Source: Streptomyces chattanoogensis
GTDB taxonomy: Bacteria; Actinomycetota; Actinomycetes; Streptomycetales; Streptomycetaceae
Length of the DNA: 64,000 nucleotides
Assembly (NCBI RefSeq): GCF_001294335.1
Contig: NZ_LGKG01000013.1
Span: 227,227 to 291,226, forward strand
Direction of reading: 5' to 3'
This document shows positions 26,924 through 36,544 of this stretch, piece after piece (within the stretch, counting starts at the first letter, position 1; each line of letters opens with the position of its first letter). The translations under genes and the position numbers were made by a program. The notes under the pieces are model-generated. The model was not told the origin of the DNA and searched no databases. It worked only from the letters and a program-made list of their open reading frames with translations.

Positions 26924-27355
26924 ATGAGCGACGCGAATTCCGAGCCGCAGGGGCCCGAGGCGATCGAGCACGCGCACGACCCCGAGGTGCTGCAGCTCGC
27001 GGCCAAGGTGTTCGACCTGGCGCGGCACGGGGACACCGACACCGTCGCCGCGTATGTGGACGCGGGCGTGCCCGCCAACCTGACGAACGACAAGGGCGAC
27101 TCCCTGGTGATGCTCGCCGCCTACCACGGCCACCCGGACACCGTGGCGGCCCTGCTGGAGCGCGGGGGCGACGCCAACCGCACCAACGACCGCGGGCAGA
27201 CGCCGCTCGCCGGGGCGGTCTTCAAGGGCGCGGACGAGGTCGTCAAGGTCCTGGTCGCACACGGCGCGGACCCGGCGGCAGGCGCGCCGTCGGCGATCGA
27301 GACGGCGCGGATGTTCGAGAAGACGGAGCTGCTGAAGCTGTTCGGCGCGGAGTGA
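26924..27355 (+). CDS. Ankyrin repeat protein
   Basis: A 143-residue protein with about three ankyrin repeats between residues 25 and 120, seen in KGDSLVMLAAYHGHPDTVAAL and RGQTPLAGAVFKGADEVVKVL-type units. Ankyrin repeats bind protein partners; the partner is unknown. In other bacteria similar proteins sit next to catalase genes, but none is here. Confidence 0.9.
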   Translation: MSDANSEPQGPEAIEHAHDPEVLQLAAKVFDLARHGDTDTVAAYVDAGVPANLTNDKGDSLVMLAAYHGHPDTVAALLERGGDANRTNDRGQTPLAGAVFKGADEVVKVLVAHGADPAAGAPSAIETARMFEKTELLKLFGAE

Positions 27356-27403
27356 CCGGCGGCAGGCGGGAGGTGAGGGGCGGTCAGCGGGAAAGGACAC
27401 GCC

Positions 27404-27434
27404 TTGACCTCAACATTGCTTGAGGTCTTAGCGT
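27404..27434 (+). promoter_or_regulatory. SoxR-type promoter and operator
   Basis: The palindrome GACCTCAA-CATTGC-TTGAGGTC (27406-27427) matches the SoxR box pattern CCTCAA-N6-TTGAGG. It lies in a promoter with TTGACC (27404-27409), a 19-base spacer and TAGCGT (27429-27434). The over-long spacer is the hallmark of MerR/SoxR activation. Confidence 0.8.
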
Positions 27435-27505
27435 CGGGGACCGGACGGCGACACCGCCGCCCGCGCACTCCCATCCGTGCGCGCTCCCGCCACGAAAGGT
27501 CCCCG

Positions 27506-28072
27506 ATGCCCGAGCCCCGCCACACCCTCGCCGTGATCGTCGGCAGCACCCGGGAGGGCCGGTTCGCGCCCGTCATCGCGAACTGGTTCACCCGGCACGC
27601 CGAGACCCACGCCCATATCGACGTCGACGTCATCGACCTGGACACCGTCCGCCCGTACGAGCTCCGCGGCGGCACCGAGGCGTACGAGTCCTTCGCCAAG
27701 CGGGTCGACCGGGCGGATGCGTTCGTCGTGATCACCCCGGAGTACAACCACTCCTTCCCGGCCCCGCTCAAGCACGCGATCGATCTGCTGCGCCCTCAGT
27801 GGCAGGCCAAGCCGGTGGGCTTCGTCTCCTACGGCGGGATCTCCGGCGGCCTGCGCGCCGTAGAGCAGCTCCGCCTGGTTTTCGCCGAGTTGCATGCCAC
27901 CACGGTCCGCGAGACGGTCAGCTTCCCGCTCGCCGGCAACCTCTTCGACGAGCGGGGCGAACTGCACGACCCGGCCCCGGCGGCAACGGCCGCCGACGCC
28001 CTGCTGAAGCAGCTGACGTGGTGGGCGGTGGCACTCCGGGAGGCCCGGCTGGCGCGGCCGTACGGCGCGTAG
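27506..28072 (+). CDS. NADPH-dependent FMN reductase, predicted SoxR regulon
   Basis: A 188-residue flavodoxin-fold reductase with the FMN phosphate loop GSTREGRFAP (about 13-22), the TPEYNHSFPAPLK segment (about 82-94) and YGGISGG. Such enzymes reduce flavins or quinones with NADPH. S. coelicolor SoxR activates a gene of this family in response to redox-active pigments, and the SoxR-type operator here suggests the same control. Confidence 0.93.
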   Translation: MPEPRHTLAVIVGSTREGRFAPVIANWFTRHAETHAHIDVDVIDLDTVRPYELRGGTEAYESFAKRVDRADAFVVITPEYNHSFPAPLKHAIDLLRPQWQAKPVGFVSYGGISGGLRAVEQLRLVFAELHATTVRETVSFPLAGNLFDERGELHDPAPAATAADALLKQLTWWAVALREARLARPYGA

Positions 28073-28095
28073 CCCGGCCGCGCCCGTCGCTCCGG

Positions 28096-28677
28096 CTACT
28101 CGCGCTCCGGGCCGGTCGCCCGGTCGACCAGGGCGGAGACCAGTTCGTCCGTCCCCTCGGCCGGCACGACTCCCGGCAGCGTGAGCTGCTCCACCATCAG
28201 CCCGGTCATCGCCAGGTACATCAGCATCACGGCCGTACGGTCGCCCGGCAGACCGCCCTCCAGGTGGAAGCGGAGGTTCTCGTCGAGCGATTCCCGCATG
28301 ACCCGGGTCAGCTCCGCCTGCAGCTCGGGCCGCCGGGTCGCCTCCAGGCGCAGCTCCAGCATCGCCAGATAGCCCGTACGGTTCTCCGTCACCCGGCGGT
28401 TGATCCAGTGCATCAGCTCGACCACCAGCGCCCGGCTCGGCGGGGCCGCCATCACCTCGGCGACCTCGTCCGGGTCGGGTGCGATGCACTGATGGACCCG
28501 GTCGGTGACCTGGCTCAGCAGGTCGTCGCGGCTGGAGAAGTAATTGGACGCGGTGCCGTTCGGCACCGCCGCGGCGGTGTCGACGGCCCGGAAGGTCAGC
28601 CCACGCGCCCCGTCCCGCGCCAGCACCTCGATCGCGGCGTCCACCAGTGCCGTACGCCGCTCCGGGTTACGCACCAT
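28096..28677 (-). CDS. TetR-family regulator
   Basis: A 193-residue regulator with the helix-turn-helix at about 27-46 (LTFRAVDTAAAVPNGTASNY). The ATG at 28677 follows GGAGGCCGGG. It is divergent from a VOC protein gene across a region with inverted repeats, so that gene is its probable target. The inducer is unknown. Confidence 0.9.
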   Translation of the reverse strand: MVRNPERRTALVDAAIEVLARDGARGLTFRAVDTAAAVPNGTASNYFSSRDDLLSQVTDRVHQCIAPDPDEVAEVMAAPPSRALVVELMHWINRRVTENRTGYLAMLELRLEATRRPELQAELTRVMRESLDENLRFHLEGGLPGDRTAVMLMYLAMTGLMVEQLTLPGVVPAEGTDELVSALVDRATGPERE

Positions 28678-28718
28678 CCCGGCCTCCACTTGATCAAAAA
28701 CTCCGGGCCGAAACCCCT

Positions 28719-28771
28719 TGCAACCACTACAGGAAGAGTACTACAAATGAAGCACTACGACCGGAGTGGTT
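28719..28771. promoter_or_regulatory. Candidate TetR operator / promoter region
   Basis: AACCACT (28728-28734) faces AGTGGTT about 30 bases later, with internal copies of ACTAC between. TTGCAA and TACAAA with an 18-base spacer give a possible plus-strand promoter inside the repeats. Evidence is by eye only. Confidence 0.4.
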
Positions 28772-28841
28772 AGCCGGGGGCGGGTGATGTGCCGCCGTCG
28801 GCTCCGACCTGCACCGCACGAACCCGTACACAAGGAGCCCT

Positions 28842-29255
28842 ATGCGCATCACCAAGACCGGCACCGCCCTGCTCGCCGACGATGTCGCCGCCAGCACCCG
28901 CTTCTACGCCGACCACTTCGACTTCCGGCCGCTCGCCGAGCTCGGCTGGTACGCCTCCCTTCAGCACCCTCAACACCCCGACTACACCCTCGACTTCGTG
29001 CAGCGTGGCCATGAGGCCATGCCGGCGGGGTTCCGCGGCCAGGGGACCGGCGGCGTACTCCTCGGCTTCCTGGTGGCGGATGCCGCGGCCGAGGAAGCGG
29101 CCCTGCGCGGCAAGGGCATCCCCCTCGCGGAACCGCTGCGCGACGAGCCCTGGGGGCAGCGCCGCTTCAACGTCTGGGCCCCCGAGGGCACCCTGATCGA
29201 GGTGATCCAGAACATCGATCCCGACCCGGAGTGGATGGCGGCACAGGGCCTGTGA
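28842..29255 (+). CDS. VOC-family (glyoxalase-like) protein
   Basis: A 137-residue protein of the vicinal-oxygen-chelate fold with paired beta-alpha-beta-beta-beta modules (FYADHFDFRPLAEL; RFNVWAPEGTLIEVIQNI). Glu in LIEVIQ is the usual metal ligand. It starts behind AAGGAGCCCT. It is likely the target of the divergent TetR regulator. Substrate unknown. Confidence 0.88.
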   Translation: MRITKTGTALLADDVAASTRFYADHFDFRPLAELGWYASLQHPQHPDYTLDFVQRGHEAMPAGFRGQGTGGVLLGFLVADAAAEEAALRGKGIPLAEPLRDEPWGQRRFNVWAPEGTLIEVIQNIDPDPEWMAAQGL

Positions 29256-29323
29256 CGCCGGCCCGGGGCCGGGTGGCAGCCACCGCCGGACCGGACGACC
29301 CGGACCGGACGGCACCGGCGGCG

Positions 29324-29542
29324 TCACCCGGCGGAGGTCCGGCCGCCCGCACCGGCATGCCGCTTCCGCGCGGCGTCCAGCTGCCGGTCGAAGCCGTGCT
29401 GCGTGGCGTCGCACCACCGCATGAGGTCCACCAGCAGTTCCTGGAGGTTCTCGCTCGGGGTGCGCCGCCAGCCGCCTTCGGACAGTCCGTAGAGCTGCAA
29501 CGCCTTCTCTGCACGCGCCAGTTGGTCGTCGGTCACCGTCAT
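29324..29542 (-). CDS. Small conserved helical protein
   Basis: A 72-residue protein opening MTVTDDQLARAEKALQLY and containing LLVDLMRWCDATQHGFD. It is predicted mostly helical with a basic end. I do not recognise a named family. The ATG at 29542 was chosen over an Arg-rich upstream extension. Confidence 0.65.
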   Translation of the reverse strand: MTVTDDQLARAEKALQLYGLSEGGWRRTPSENLQELLVDLMRWCDATQHGFDRQLDAARKRHAGAGGRTSAG

Positions 29543-29659
29543 CGCCCCGCCTCTTCCGCTCGTCCCGACCCGCCGCGCACCTCGCGGCGGACGTTTCAAT
29601 GCAAGCGTATCGGTACGCGATGCAAGCGCACCGGAACGCCCGGAGGCAACCGGAATTCC

Positions 29660-30118
29660 CTACCAGGACACCTCCCCCGCGACCTGACGCGTCGTCGCAT
29701 TGAGGCGGTTGAAGAGGTTGGTCATGCCGATCCACAGGATCAGGGCGGCGAGCTGCCGCTCGTCGTAGTGGTCGGCGGCGTCGTCCCAGATCGCGTCCGG
29801 AACCGGGTCGGGACGGTCGGCCAGCCGGGTCGCGGCCTCGGCCAGCGCCAGGGCGGCGCGCTCGGCGTCGGTGAAGTACGGGGCCTCCCGCCAGGCGGCC
29901 ACCGCATGCAGCCGCTCGTCGGTCTCGCCCGCCTTCTTGGCGTTTCTTGTGCCCAGGTCCACGCAGACGCTGCAGCCGTTGATCTGGCTCGCGCGAAGAT
30001 GCACCAGCTCCAGCGTCGCCTCCGGGACACCGCCCTGCTTCGCCGCCTTGAGGACGGCCAGCATCGGCTGCATGGCCTCGGGGAGGACCGCGGCCGGGTT
30101 CTGCATACGTGCCTTCAT
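29660..30118 (-). CDS. AhpD-like carboxymuconolactone decarboxylase family protein
   Basis: A 152-residue protein with the AhpD-like peroxidase motif around CSVC (INGCSVCVDLGTRNAKKAG, about 44-62). The Cys pair suggests alkylhydroperoxidase activity supplied by a dithiol system. The ATG at 30118 follows GAGGAGAGCAGTG. It stands in a block of small oxidative-stress-type genes. Confidence 0.9.
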   Translation of the reverse strand: MKARMQNPAAVLPEAMQPMLAVLKAAKQGGVPEATLELVHLRASQINGCSVCVDLGTRNAKKAGETDERLHAVAAWREAPYFTDAERAALALAEAATRLADRPDPVPDAIWDDAADHYDERQLAALILWIGMTNLFNRLNATTRQVAGEVSW

Positions 30119-30232
30119 CACTGCTCTCCTCGGGATTCCGTCGTCGCCTCTGCGTCGCCACTTCTGCGTCGTCATAGGTCTGACGGAACCCGAGGAAGGA
30201 ATGTGACCGGCGGCGGCCGGGAATTTACGGAG

Positions 30233-30658
30233 CTACGCTTCCGCCCCCTCGGCCGGCCGCTCCTGCACGGCCCAGCCGTTGCCGTCCGGATCGCTGAAGT
30301 AGACGAACGAGTTCCACGGCTCACCGGGCCCGTCGGCCAGCGCTCCGTTCTCCACGTGCTGCACGGGACCGGCCGCCACGCCCCGCCCGACCAACTGGGC
30401 GCGGGCCGCCGCGATATCGGAGACCACCAGCTGCAGCCCCTGCACCGAGCCTGGCTCCGGCTCGGCGACGCCCGCCCCCACGGCGATGACGATGGAACAG
30501 CCCGACCCCGGCGGCGTCAGCTGCACTATGCGCAGGTCGTCCCCGACGCGGGTGTCGTGGTCGACCACAAAGCCCAGCTGCTCGCTGTAGAAACGCTTCG
30601 CCCGGTCGATATCGGACACCGGAACCGGCACCAGTTCGAGCTTCCAGTCCATGCCCAT
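30233..30658 (-). CDS. VOC-family protein
   Basis: A 141-residue glyoxalase/bleomycin-resistance-like protein (VPVSDIDRAKRFYSEQLGF near the start; YFSDPDGNGWAVQE at the end). The conserved Glu in VQE is the expected metal ligand. The start at 30658 follows GGAAGGACG. Substrate unknown. Confidence 0.88.
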   Translation of the reverse strand: MGMDWKLELVPVPVSDIDRAKRFYSEQLGFVVDHDTRVGDDLRIVQLTPPGSGCSIVIAVGAGVAEPEPGSVQGLQLVVSDIAAARAQLVGRGVAAGPVQHVENGALADGPGEPWNSFVYFSDPDGNGWAVQERPAEGAEA

Positions 30659-30768
30659 GGCGCGTCGTCCTTCCCTCGAAGGGCTCGAAGGGACGGACAA
30701 AAGTGTAGATACCGGGTGACGGATGCGCTTGCGCTCGGATCACCGGCCGTCCCTGGGCGGAAAAACCT

Positions 30769-30797
30769 TGACGGAGTGAGTACTCACTCCGTACCGT
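30769..30797 (+). promoter_or_regulatory. Perfect-palindrome TetR operator inside a leaderless promoter
   Basis: ACGGAGTGAGTACTCACTCCGT (30771-30792) written as two halves, ACGGAGTGAGT and ACTCACTCCGT, is a perfect 22-base palindrome. It fills the spacer between TTGACG (30769-30774) and TACCGT (30792-30797). Transcription should begin at the ATG of 30805. Confidence 0.85.
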
Positions 30798-30804
30798 GAA
30801 GGTC

Positions 30805-31512
30805 ATGACGCAACGAAGCTCAGGAACGCCGCACGCCGCCCCGGCTTCACCGCCGGCCGCACAGCCGTCCGAGACCCCGACTGCCGCCGCGCCCCGCCGC
30901 CGCGCTCCCGGTATGAGCGTCGAGCAGCGCCGGATCATGATCGTGACGGCCGCGCTGCCGCTGGTCGCGGAGTACGGAGCGGCCGTCACCACCAGCCAGA
31001 TCGCGCGCGCCGCCGGAATCGGGGAGGCCACGATCTTCCGGGCGTTCAAGGACAAGGACGAGGTGCTGGACGCCTGCGTGGCGGAGGCGGTCGGCACGGA
31101 CCATGTGCTGCGCGAGCTCGCCTCCATCGACCTGGCCGAGCCACTCGGGATACGGCTGACGGAGGCGGCCGAGGCGCTGCACGCCCATCTGGAGCGAGTG
31201 GGCGCCGTGGTCGGCTCGCTGCACGCCTCCGGTCACCGCCGCGGCCGCGAGCCCGCCCACCCCGCGGACCGCCCGGCGCCGGACAGCCGGGCACGGTCCA
31301 TGACGGCCCTGCGCGACGGCGTCATGGACCTGATAGAGCCCGACCGGGACGCCCTGCGCCTGCCGCCGGAGAAGGTCGCCGCCGCCTTCCTCGGCCTGCT
31401 CTTCACACGGATGCAGGCCCCGGCCGCCGAGGCCGACGCCCCGCTGACGCCGGAAGAGCTCATCGCCGTACTGCTGCACGGCACCCTCAACGACCCAGGG
31501 AGCAGCCGATGA
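30805..31512 (+). CDS. TetR-family regulator, autoregulated
   Basis: A 235-residue regulator. The Ala/Pro-rich first 35 residues precede a helix-turn-helix at about 60-80 (TTSQIARAAGIGEATIFRAF). The ATG at 30805 was chosen because it sits seven bases after the -10 box, matching a leaderless transcript. The palindrome in its promoter predicts repression of itself and of the coupled VOC gene (ATGA overlap). Confidence 0.9.
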   Translation: MTQRSSGTPHAAPASPPAAQPSETPTAAAPRRRAPGMSVEQRRIMIVTAALPLVAEYGAAVTTSQIARAAGIGEATIFRAFKDKDEVLDACVAEAVGTDHVLRELASIDLAEPLGIRLTEAAEALHAHLERVGAVVGSLHASGHRRGREPAHPADRPAPDSRARSMTALRDGVMDLIEPDRDALRLPPEKVAAAFLGLLFTRMQAPAAEADAPLTPEELIAVLLHGTLNDPGSSR

Positions 31513-31883
31513 CCGTCACCCTCAACCACACCATCGTCCCGGCCGTCGACCACCTCGCGGCCGCCCGGCGCTTCGCGACGGTCATGGGGCTCGAGGAGCT
31601 CCCGCCGGCCGGCCGCGAGGGGCACTTCGCCCCCGTCCGCGTGAACGACACGCTCACCCTCGACTTCATGACCGTGCCGGATCCCCAGGGGAGCCATCTG
31701 GCCTTCGACGTCGACGCCGAGACCTTCGACGGGATCCTCGCCCGCCTCCGGGCCGCGGGCATCGCCTACGGCAGCAGCCCCACCGAGCCGGAGAACGGCC
31801 GGACCGACCATCCGCTGTGCGCCCGCGGCCTGTTCTTCGCCGATGAGGGCCGGATTCTCTACGAGATAATGGCCCCGGCCTGA
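31509..31883 (+). CDS. VOC-family protein coupled to TetR gene
   Basis: A 124-residue glyoxalase-fold protein (TIVPAVDHLAAARRFATVMG; ending GRILYEIMAPA). Its ATG overlaps the TetR stop, so the two are made together. This is a typical regulator plus detoxification enzyme pair. Substrate unknown. Confidence 0.88.
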   Translation: MTVTLNHTIVPAVDHLAAARRFATVMGLEELPPAGREGHFAPVRVNDTLTLDFMTVPDPQGSHLAFDVDAETFDGILARLRAAGIAYGSSPTEPENGRTDHPLCARGLFFADEGRILYEIMAPA

Positions 31884-31930
31884 CCGGGCCCGGCGGGGTG
31901 CCGGCGGCCGGGGCTCACCGGCCGCCGGCC

Positions 31931-32917
<987 letters not shown>

Positions 32918-32981
32918 GCTGCTGCCTCCTGGCGCCGTACCGTGGACGGATTCCCGGGCCTTCCCCGTGATCCCGTTCCAG

Positions 32982-33012
32982 ACGGTAGGAGTTGGAGCGC
33001 ACTCCAAGTCAA
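32982..33012 (-). promoter_or_regulatory. MerR-type promoter of the aldo/keto reductase gene
   Basis: On the minus strand TTGACT (33012-33007), a 19-base spacer and TACCGT (32987-32982). The spacer contains the perfect palindrome TTGGAGTGCGCTCCAA (32992-33007). This is the layout of operators of MerR-family activators. No merR-like gene is in the window. Confidence 0.8.
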
Positions 33013-33094
33013 CCGCGCGGCGCGGAAGGCAGGGACCGGTGGCGGAGCCGGACCCGCGGCCGTCTTCGGCCACGGCTCCCATTAGGGTCGCGGC

Positions 33095-33817
33095 GTGAAC
33101 GCGAACTCTCCGGTCCCGCCCGCCGCTTCCCCTTTCAGCGACGCCTTGGTGCACGTCGCCGCGCCGCACGCCGCCTGGGCCGTGGAACAGCTCGAAACGT
33201 TCAACGCCTTTATGCCGACCGGGCCGTGGACCGCGGACCTCGACCGCCGGCTCTATCAACAGGCGGGTCGCGACCTGCGCATCTCCGTCCTGGGCAGCTA
33301 TGACGCGACCGATGGCTCATGGCTGTGGGGCTGGGCCAACCCCGGCTTCCGGGGCACCCCGGTGGTCGGTGCGGCGGAGTCCTTGCGGGAGTTCGGGCAG
33401 GCGCACGGGGTGCCCGAGTTCACCGAGGAGGTTCTCGGGCTGGGCGGGTGCGCGGACCCGCGGATGGCGGTGGAGACCCTCGCGTTCGCGGCGATGGGTG
33501 TGCTCGGTGCCGCCGGATACATCGGTGTCCAGGCCTCCCCCGACGCGCGGCTCTATATGGTCCCGGACGACCCGCAGGTGCCGAGGGCCGCACCCGACCC
33601 CGTAACGCTGCCGCGCATGCTGCTCACCGGCGCCGGAGTCCACCCGGGCGGCCCGGCACGGTCGGTGGTCTCCGGCTACTTCGACCGGCACCGTCTGCCG
33701 CAGCGCCCCGGCCCCGGCCGGATCAGCGCCGAACTGCCCGGCGGCGCCGCGGTCGACGTCTCCTTCGACGACGCCGGGCGCATCGCCTCCGTCGAAGTCG
33801 GGACCATCGGGGCGTAG
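33095..33817 (+). CDS. DUF6882-like conserved protein
   Basis: A 240-residue protein of unknown function with a Trp-rich centre ([13 protein letters not shown]) recalling DUF6882. No signal peptide or membrane helix is seen. A TAGGGT box (33084-33089) lies five bases before the GTG, so a leaderless mRNA is likely. The family name is from memory and is tentative. Confidence 0.72.
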   Translation: MNANSPVPPAASPFSDALVHVAAPHAAWAVEQLETFNAFMPTGPWTADLDRRLYQQAGRDLRISVLGSYDATDGSWLWGWANPGFRGTPVVGAAESLREFGQAHGVPEFTEEVLGLGGCADPRMAVETLAFAAMGVLGAAGYIGVQASPDARLYMVPDDPQVPRAAPDPVTLPRMLLTGAGVHPGGPARSVVSGYFDRHRLPQRPGPGRISAELPGGAAVDVSFDDAGRIASVEVGTIGA

Positions 33818-33818
33818 A

Positions 33819-33841
33819 ACGGGCCCCGCAGCCCGGCCCGT
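33819..33841 (+). terminator. Hairpin after DUF6882-like gene
   Basis: ACGGGCC (33819-33825) pairs with GGCCCGT (33835-33841) just after the stop codon. Confidence 0.5.
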
Positions 33842-34026
33842 CGCCCACGCGCCATCAGATACTCTTGCCGTCCCCAGCAGTGGACCCACCGAGGAGGTGA
33901 GACCGATTCCCCGCCAGAGCAGGCAGGTGCTCCCGTCTCACGCCGTACGGTCCGCCGGACTCAGGTGACCGTCCGGCACATGTGACCCGGGAGCGCCCCG
34001 CAGCGTCCCGAAAGGCTCACCGCCGC

Positions 34027-34992
34027 ATGTCGTACCACCGGTCGTCCTCCCACCCGTTCGCCGACCCGCTCCCCGGCTCCTCCCCCAGCGCGACCCTCCA
34101 CAGCGCACCCCTCTTCCCGCTGACGGATGCACCAACTGCCCCTACCCGCACGTCACCGGACGGGTCCCCAGCGGTCTCCCGTCCCATGGTCATAGCCAGG
34201 CTCCGCGCCGCGGGCTGTGTTTTCGCGGAGGACGAGACCGAGCTGCTCATCGCCACGGCGCGCACCCCGGCCGAACTCGCCGCCATGGTGGAACGGCGGG
34301 CGCTCGGCCTGCCGCTGGAACACGTCCTCGGCTGGGCGGAGTTCTCCGGCCTGCGGGTGGCCGTGGACCCGGGGGTCTTTGTGCCCCGCCGCCGTACCGA
34401 ATTCCTCCTCGGCCGGGCCGTCGCCCTCGGCCGCCGGGCCGCCCGCCCCGCCCCGGCCCCTGTCGTCGCCGTCGACCTGTGCTGCGGCTCCGGTGCGGTG
34501 GGCGCCGCGCTGGCCGCGGCGCTGGAGCGGGTCGAGCTCCATGCGTCGGACATCGAGCCCGCGGCGGTGCGCTGTGCCCGCCGCAATGTCGCCGCCGCCG
34601 GTGGCGAGGTGTACGAGGGTGATCTCTTCGCGCCGCTGCCCGCCGCCCTCCGGGGCCGTATCGACATCCTGGTCGCCAACGTCCCGTACGTACCGTCCGA
34701 GGAGGTCGGTCTGCTCCCCGCGGAGGCCCGTGAGCACGAGCCGCGGGTGGCGCTCGACGGGGGTGCGGACGGGCTCGACGTCCTGCGCCGGGTGACCGCC
34801 GCGGCGCCGCAGTGGCTGGCGCCCGGCGGCCATCTCCTCGTCGAGACCAGCGAACGCCAGGCCGAGCGGGCCGTGGAGACCGTTGCCCGCAGCGGACTGG
34901 TACCGCAGGTGGCCGTCTCCGACGAGCTCCACGCCACGGTGATCATCGGGACCCGGCCGGCGGAACCGGCAGCGGTCACCGTCGAGGAGTGA
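34027..34992 (+). CDS. Putative protein N5-glutamine methyltransferase (PrmC/HemK-like)
   Basis: A 321-residue SAM-dependent methyltransferase. Residues 1-55 are low complexity. The N-terminal helical part and the methyltransferase domain follow, with SAM motif VVAVDLCCGSGAVGAA. The catalytic motif reads NVPYVP, where PrmC proteins have NPPY. It methylates glutamines in proteins by analogy, but the changed motif leaves the target open. ATG 34027 has GAAAGG upstream; ATG 34186, starting MVIARLRAAG, would drop the low-complexity part. Confidence 0.82.
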   Translation: MSYHRSSSHPFADPLPGSSPSATLHSAPLFPLTDAPTAPTRTSPDGSPAVSRPMVIARLRAAGCVFAEDETELLIATARTPAELAAMVERRALGLPLEHVLGWAEFSGLRVAVDPGVFVPRRRTEFLLGRAVALGRRAARPAPAPVVAVDLCCGSGAVGAALAAALERVELHASDIEPAAVRCARRNVAAAGGEVYEGDLFAPLPAALRGRIDILVANVPYVPSEEVGLLPAEAREHEPRVALDGGADGLDVLRRVTAAAPQWLAPGGHLLVETSERQAERAVETVARSGLVPQVAVSDELHATVIIGTRPAEPAAVTVEE

Positions 34993-35019
34993 GCGGCTCG
35001 AGGAGTGAGCGGCTCGAGG
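34984..35019. repeat. Tandem duplication over a stop codon
   Basis: GAGGAGTGAGCGGCTC occurs twice in a row, followed by GAGGAG. The first copy contains the stop codon of the methyltransferase gene. It is probably a slippage duplication with no effect on the protein. Confidence 0.75.
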
Positions 35020-35022
35020 AGC

Positions 35023-35571
35023 TCAACGCCACGTGTAGTTGCCGTCCGTGAAGGCCTCCAGCCCGGCGTCGGCGACGGTGGCACGCGGGTGCGGGAGCGC
35101 GGCGAGGGCCGGTCCGACCGGGGGGTAGACCGGCAGCCCGGCCGTCTTCCGGTAGTCGATCCACTCGATCGCGCCCACGTCGTGGGTCCCGTCGGGCAGC
35201 TCGTCGCACTCCTCGGTGGCCAGGTCCGCGCGGACGTCCCCGCCGATGCGCAGGCGGTGGATCAGATGCAGCTTGCGCGGTGACGGGGCGGGCCCGGGCC
35301 GGGTCACCCTCTGGTCGATCACCCACAGCAGCTCACCGCCCTCGGCCCGGTCCGTGTCGAGGGCGAGTTCCTCGGCCAGTTCCCGGCGGAGCGCCTCCGG
35401 CAGGCTCTCGCCGTCCTCGACGTTGCCGCCGGGAACGCTGTAGTGGTCCCCGCCGGGCCGCTCGCGTCGGATGAGGGCGATCTCGTCACCGCAGAACACC
35501 AGCGCGGCGGTACGGATCTTGACGTGGGAGAAGGGCGGTGCCGCCGCGGCGGCTCCCGGGGTGATCGTCAT
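35023..35571 (-). CDS. Nudix hydrolase
   Basis: A 182-residue protein with a complete Nudix box: GGNVEDGESLPEALRRELAEE, with the REL-x-EE core at about 66-71. Nudix enzymes cleave nucleoside-diphosphate-linked compounds using Mg on the Glu residues. The substrate is not predictable. The ATG at 35571 was chosen; an upstream in-frame ATG would add 13 basic residues. Confidence 0.9.
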   Translation of the reverse strand: MTITPGAAAAAPPFSHVKIRTAALVFCGDEIALIRRERPGGDHYSVPGGNVEDGESLPEALRRELAEELALDTDRAEGGELLWVIDQRVTRPGPAPSPRKLHLIHRLRIGGDVRADLATEECDELPDGTHDVGAIEWIDYRKTAGLPVYPPVGPALAALPHPRATVADAGLEAFTDGNYTWR

Positions 35572-35633
35572 ACCGCCATGATGGCGGGCCGCCCGCCAGG
35601 GGCCCGCCATCTCTGGACGTCAGTAGATCGGCT

Positions 35634-36182
35634 CTAAATGGCCAGCACAACGGCCGCGGCAGCGCCCCCCAGTCCCAGTGCGACGCCCGCCTCACGCCAG
35701 CCTCCCTTCCCCCACCGGAAGGGGCGGTCGAGGGAGAGTCGGCCGGGGCCGATGGCGGCGATGGCGAGGGCGACGGACGCGATGGACATGTTGTACTCCA
35801 GCCCCTCGGGCGCCCACAGGCCGTGCGCCGCGGTGACGGTGACCATGGCGTTGATCATCACGCCGATCACGGCCGCGGCCGCCAGCGGGGTGAACAGCCC
35901 CAGCGCCAGGCCGAGCCCGCCGAGGAATTCGGAAAGGCCGCAAATGACGGCGTAGACCTTGCCAGGGTGGTAGCCCAATGCGTCAAACCCTTTGCCGGTT
36001 CCCGTCAGGCCCATGCCACCGAATATCCCGAAGAGTTTCTGGGCACCGTGTCCCGCCATCACCAGCCCGAAGACAATTCTGACAAGGAGCAGACCGCAGT
36101 CACCGGCGGACACCGACGGCCGCGCCGCGGTGCCGGTGTCGGGCGGGGGAGAGGCGCGCAGTCGCTCGGCGTTGTGTTTCAT
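35634..36182 (-). CDS. DoxX-family membrane protein
   Basis: A 182-residue protein with four or five membrane helices and the DoxX opening LLLVRIVFGLVMAGHGAQKLFG at about 31-52 (shown in part). Related proteins support redox balance at the membrane in mycobacteria. The ATG follows GAGAGCTCCC. Divergent from a TetR gene 398 bases away. Confidence 0.88.
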   Translation of the reverse strand: MKHNAERLRASPPPDTGTAARPSVSAGDCGLLLVRIVFGLVMAGHGAQKLFGIFGGMGLTGTGKGFDALGYHPGKVYAVICGLSEFLGGLGLALGLFTPLAAAAVIGVMINAMVTVTAAHGLWAPEGLEYNMSIASVALAIAAIGPGRLSLDRPFRWGKGGWREAGVALGLGGAAAAVVLAI

Positions 36183-36544
36183 CGGGAGCTCTCTTCCGCA
36201 TCGAGATCCCCGGGCGGAGCCGACCGGCCGCCCTGGGACCGGCAGATCGGGGTGGTGCAGTCACGCGGCGTTCACCCTCGCATGCGATATGCGAAAGGCC
36301 ACGGCACTGCCGGGCGGCGGCCGGGACGCGGTGGGTCGGAAAAGCGGCCGGGAAACAGCCGGAATATCGCCACCGTTGCCGTGTCGGTCCGGGGTCCCAT
36401 ATCGGTCCGGGCGGGCCGCCGGTATTCCTCACAATGAGGCGCGTCGGCTTGTGGTGATCAATTCGTCATTTCTTTGGCTTTCAGCTTCTCATGCCGACCC
36501 CGCGAGAGGGGAGGGCGTACGCGCACCGACCCTCCGACCGCTGC
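36183..36544. other. Intergenic region, doxX / tetR
   Basis: 362 bases without a gene, lower in GC than its surroundings near 36430-36500 (ATTCCTCACAATGAGG; CAATTCGTCATTTC). It probably carries divergent promoters. No clear operator other than the palindromes at 36545-36582. Confidence 0.4.
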
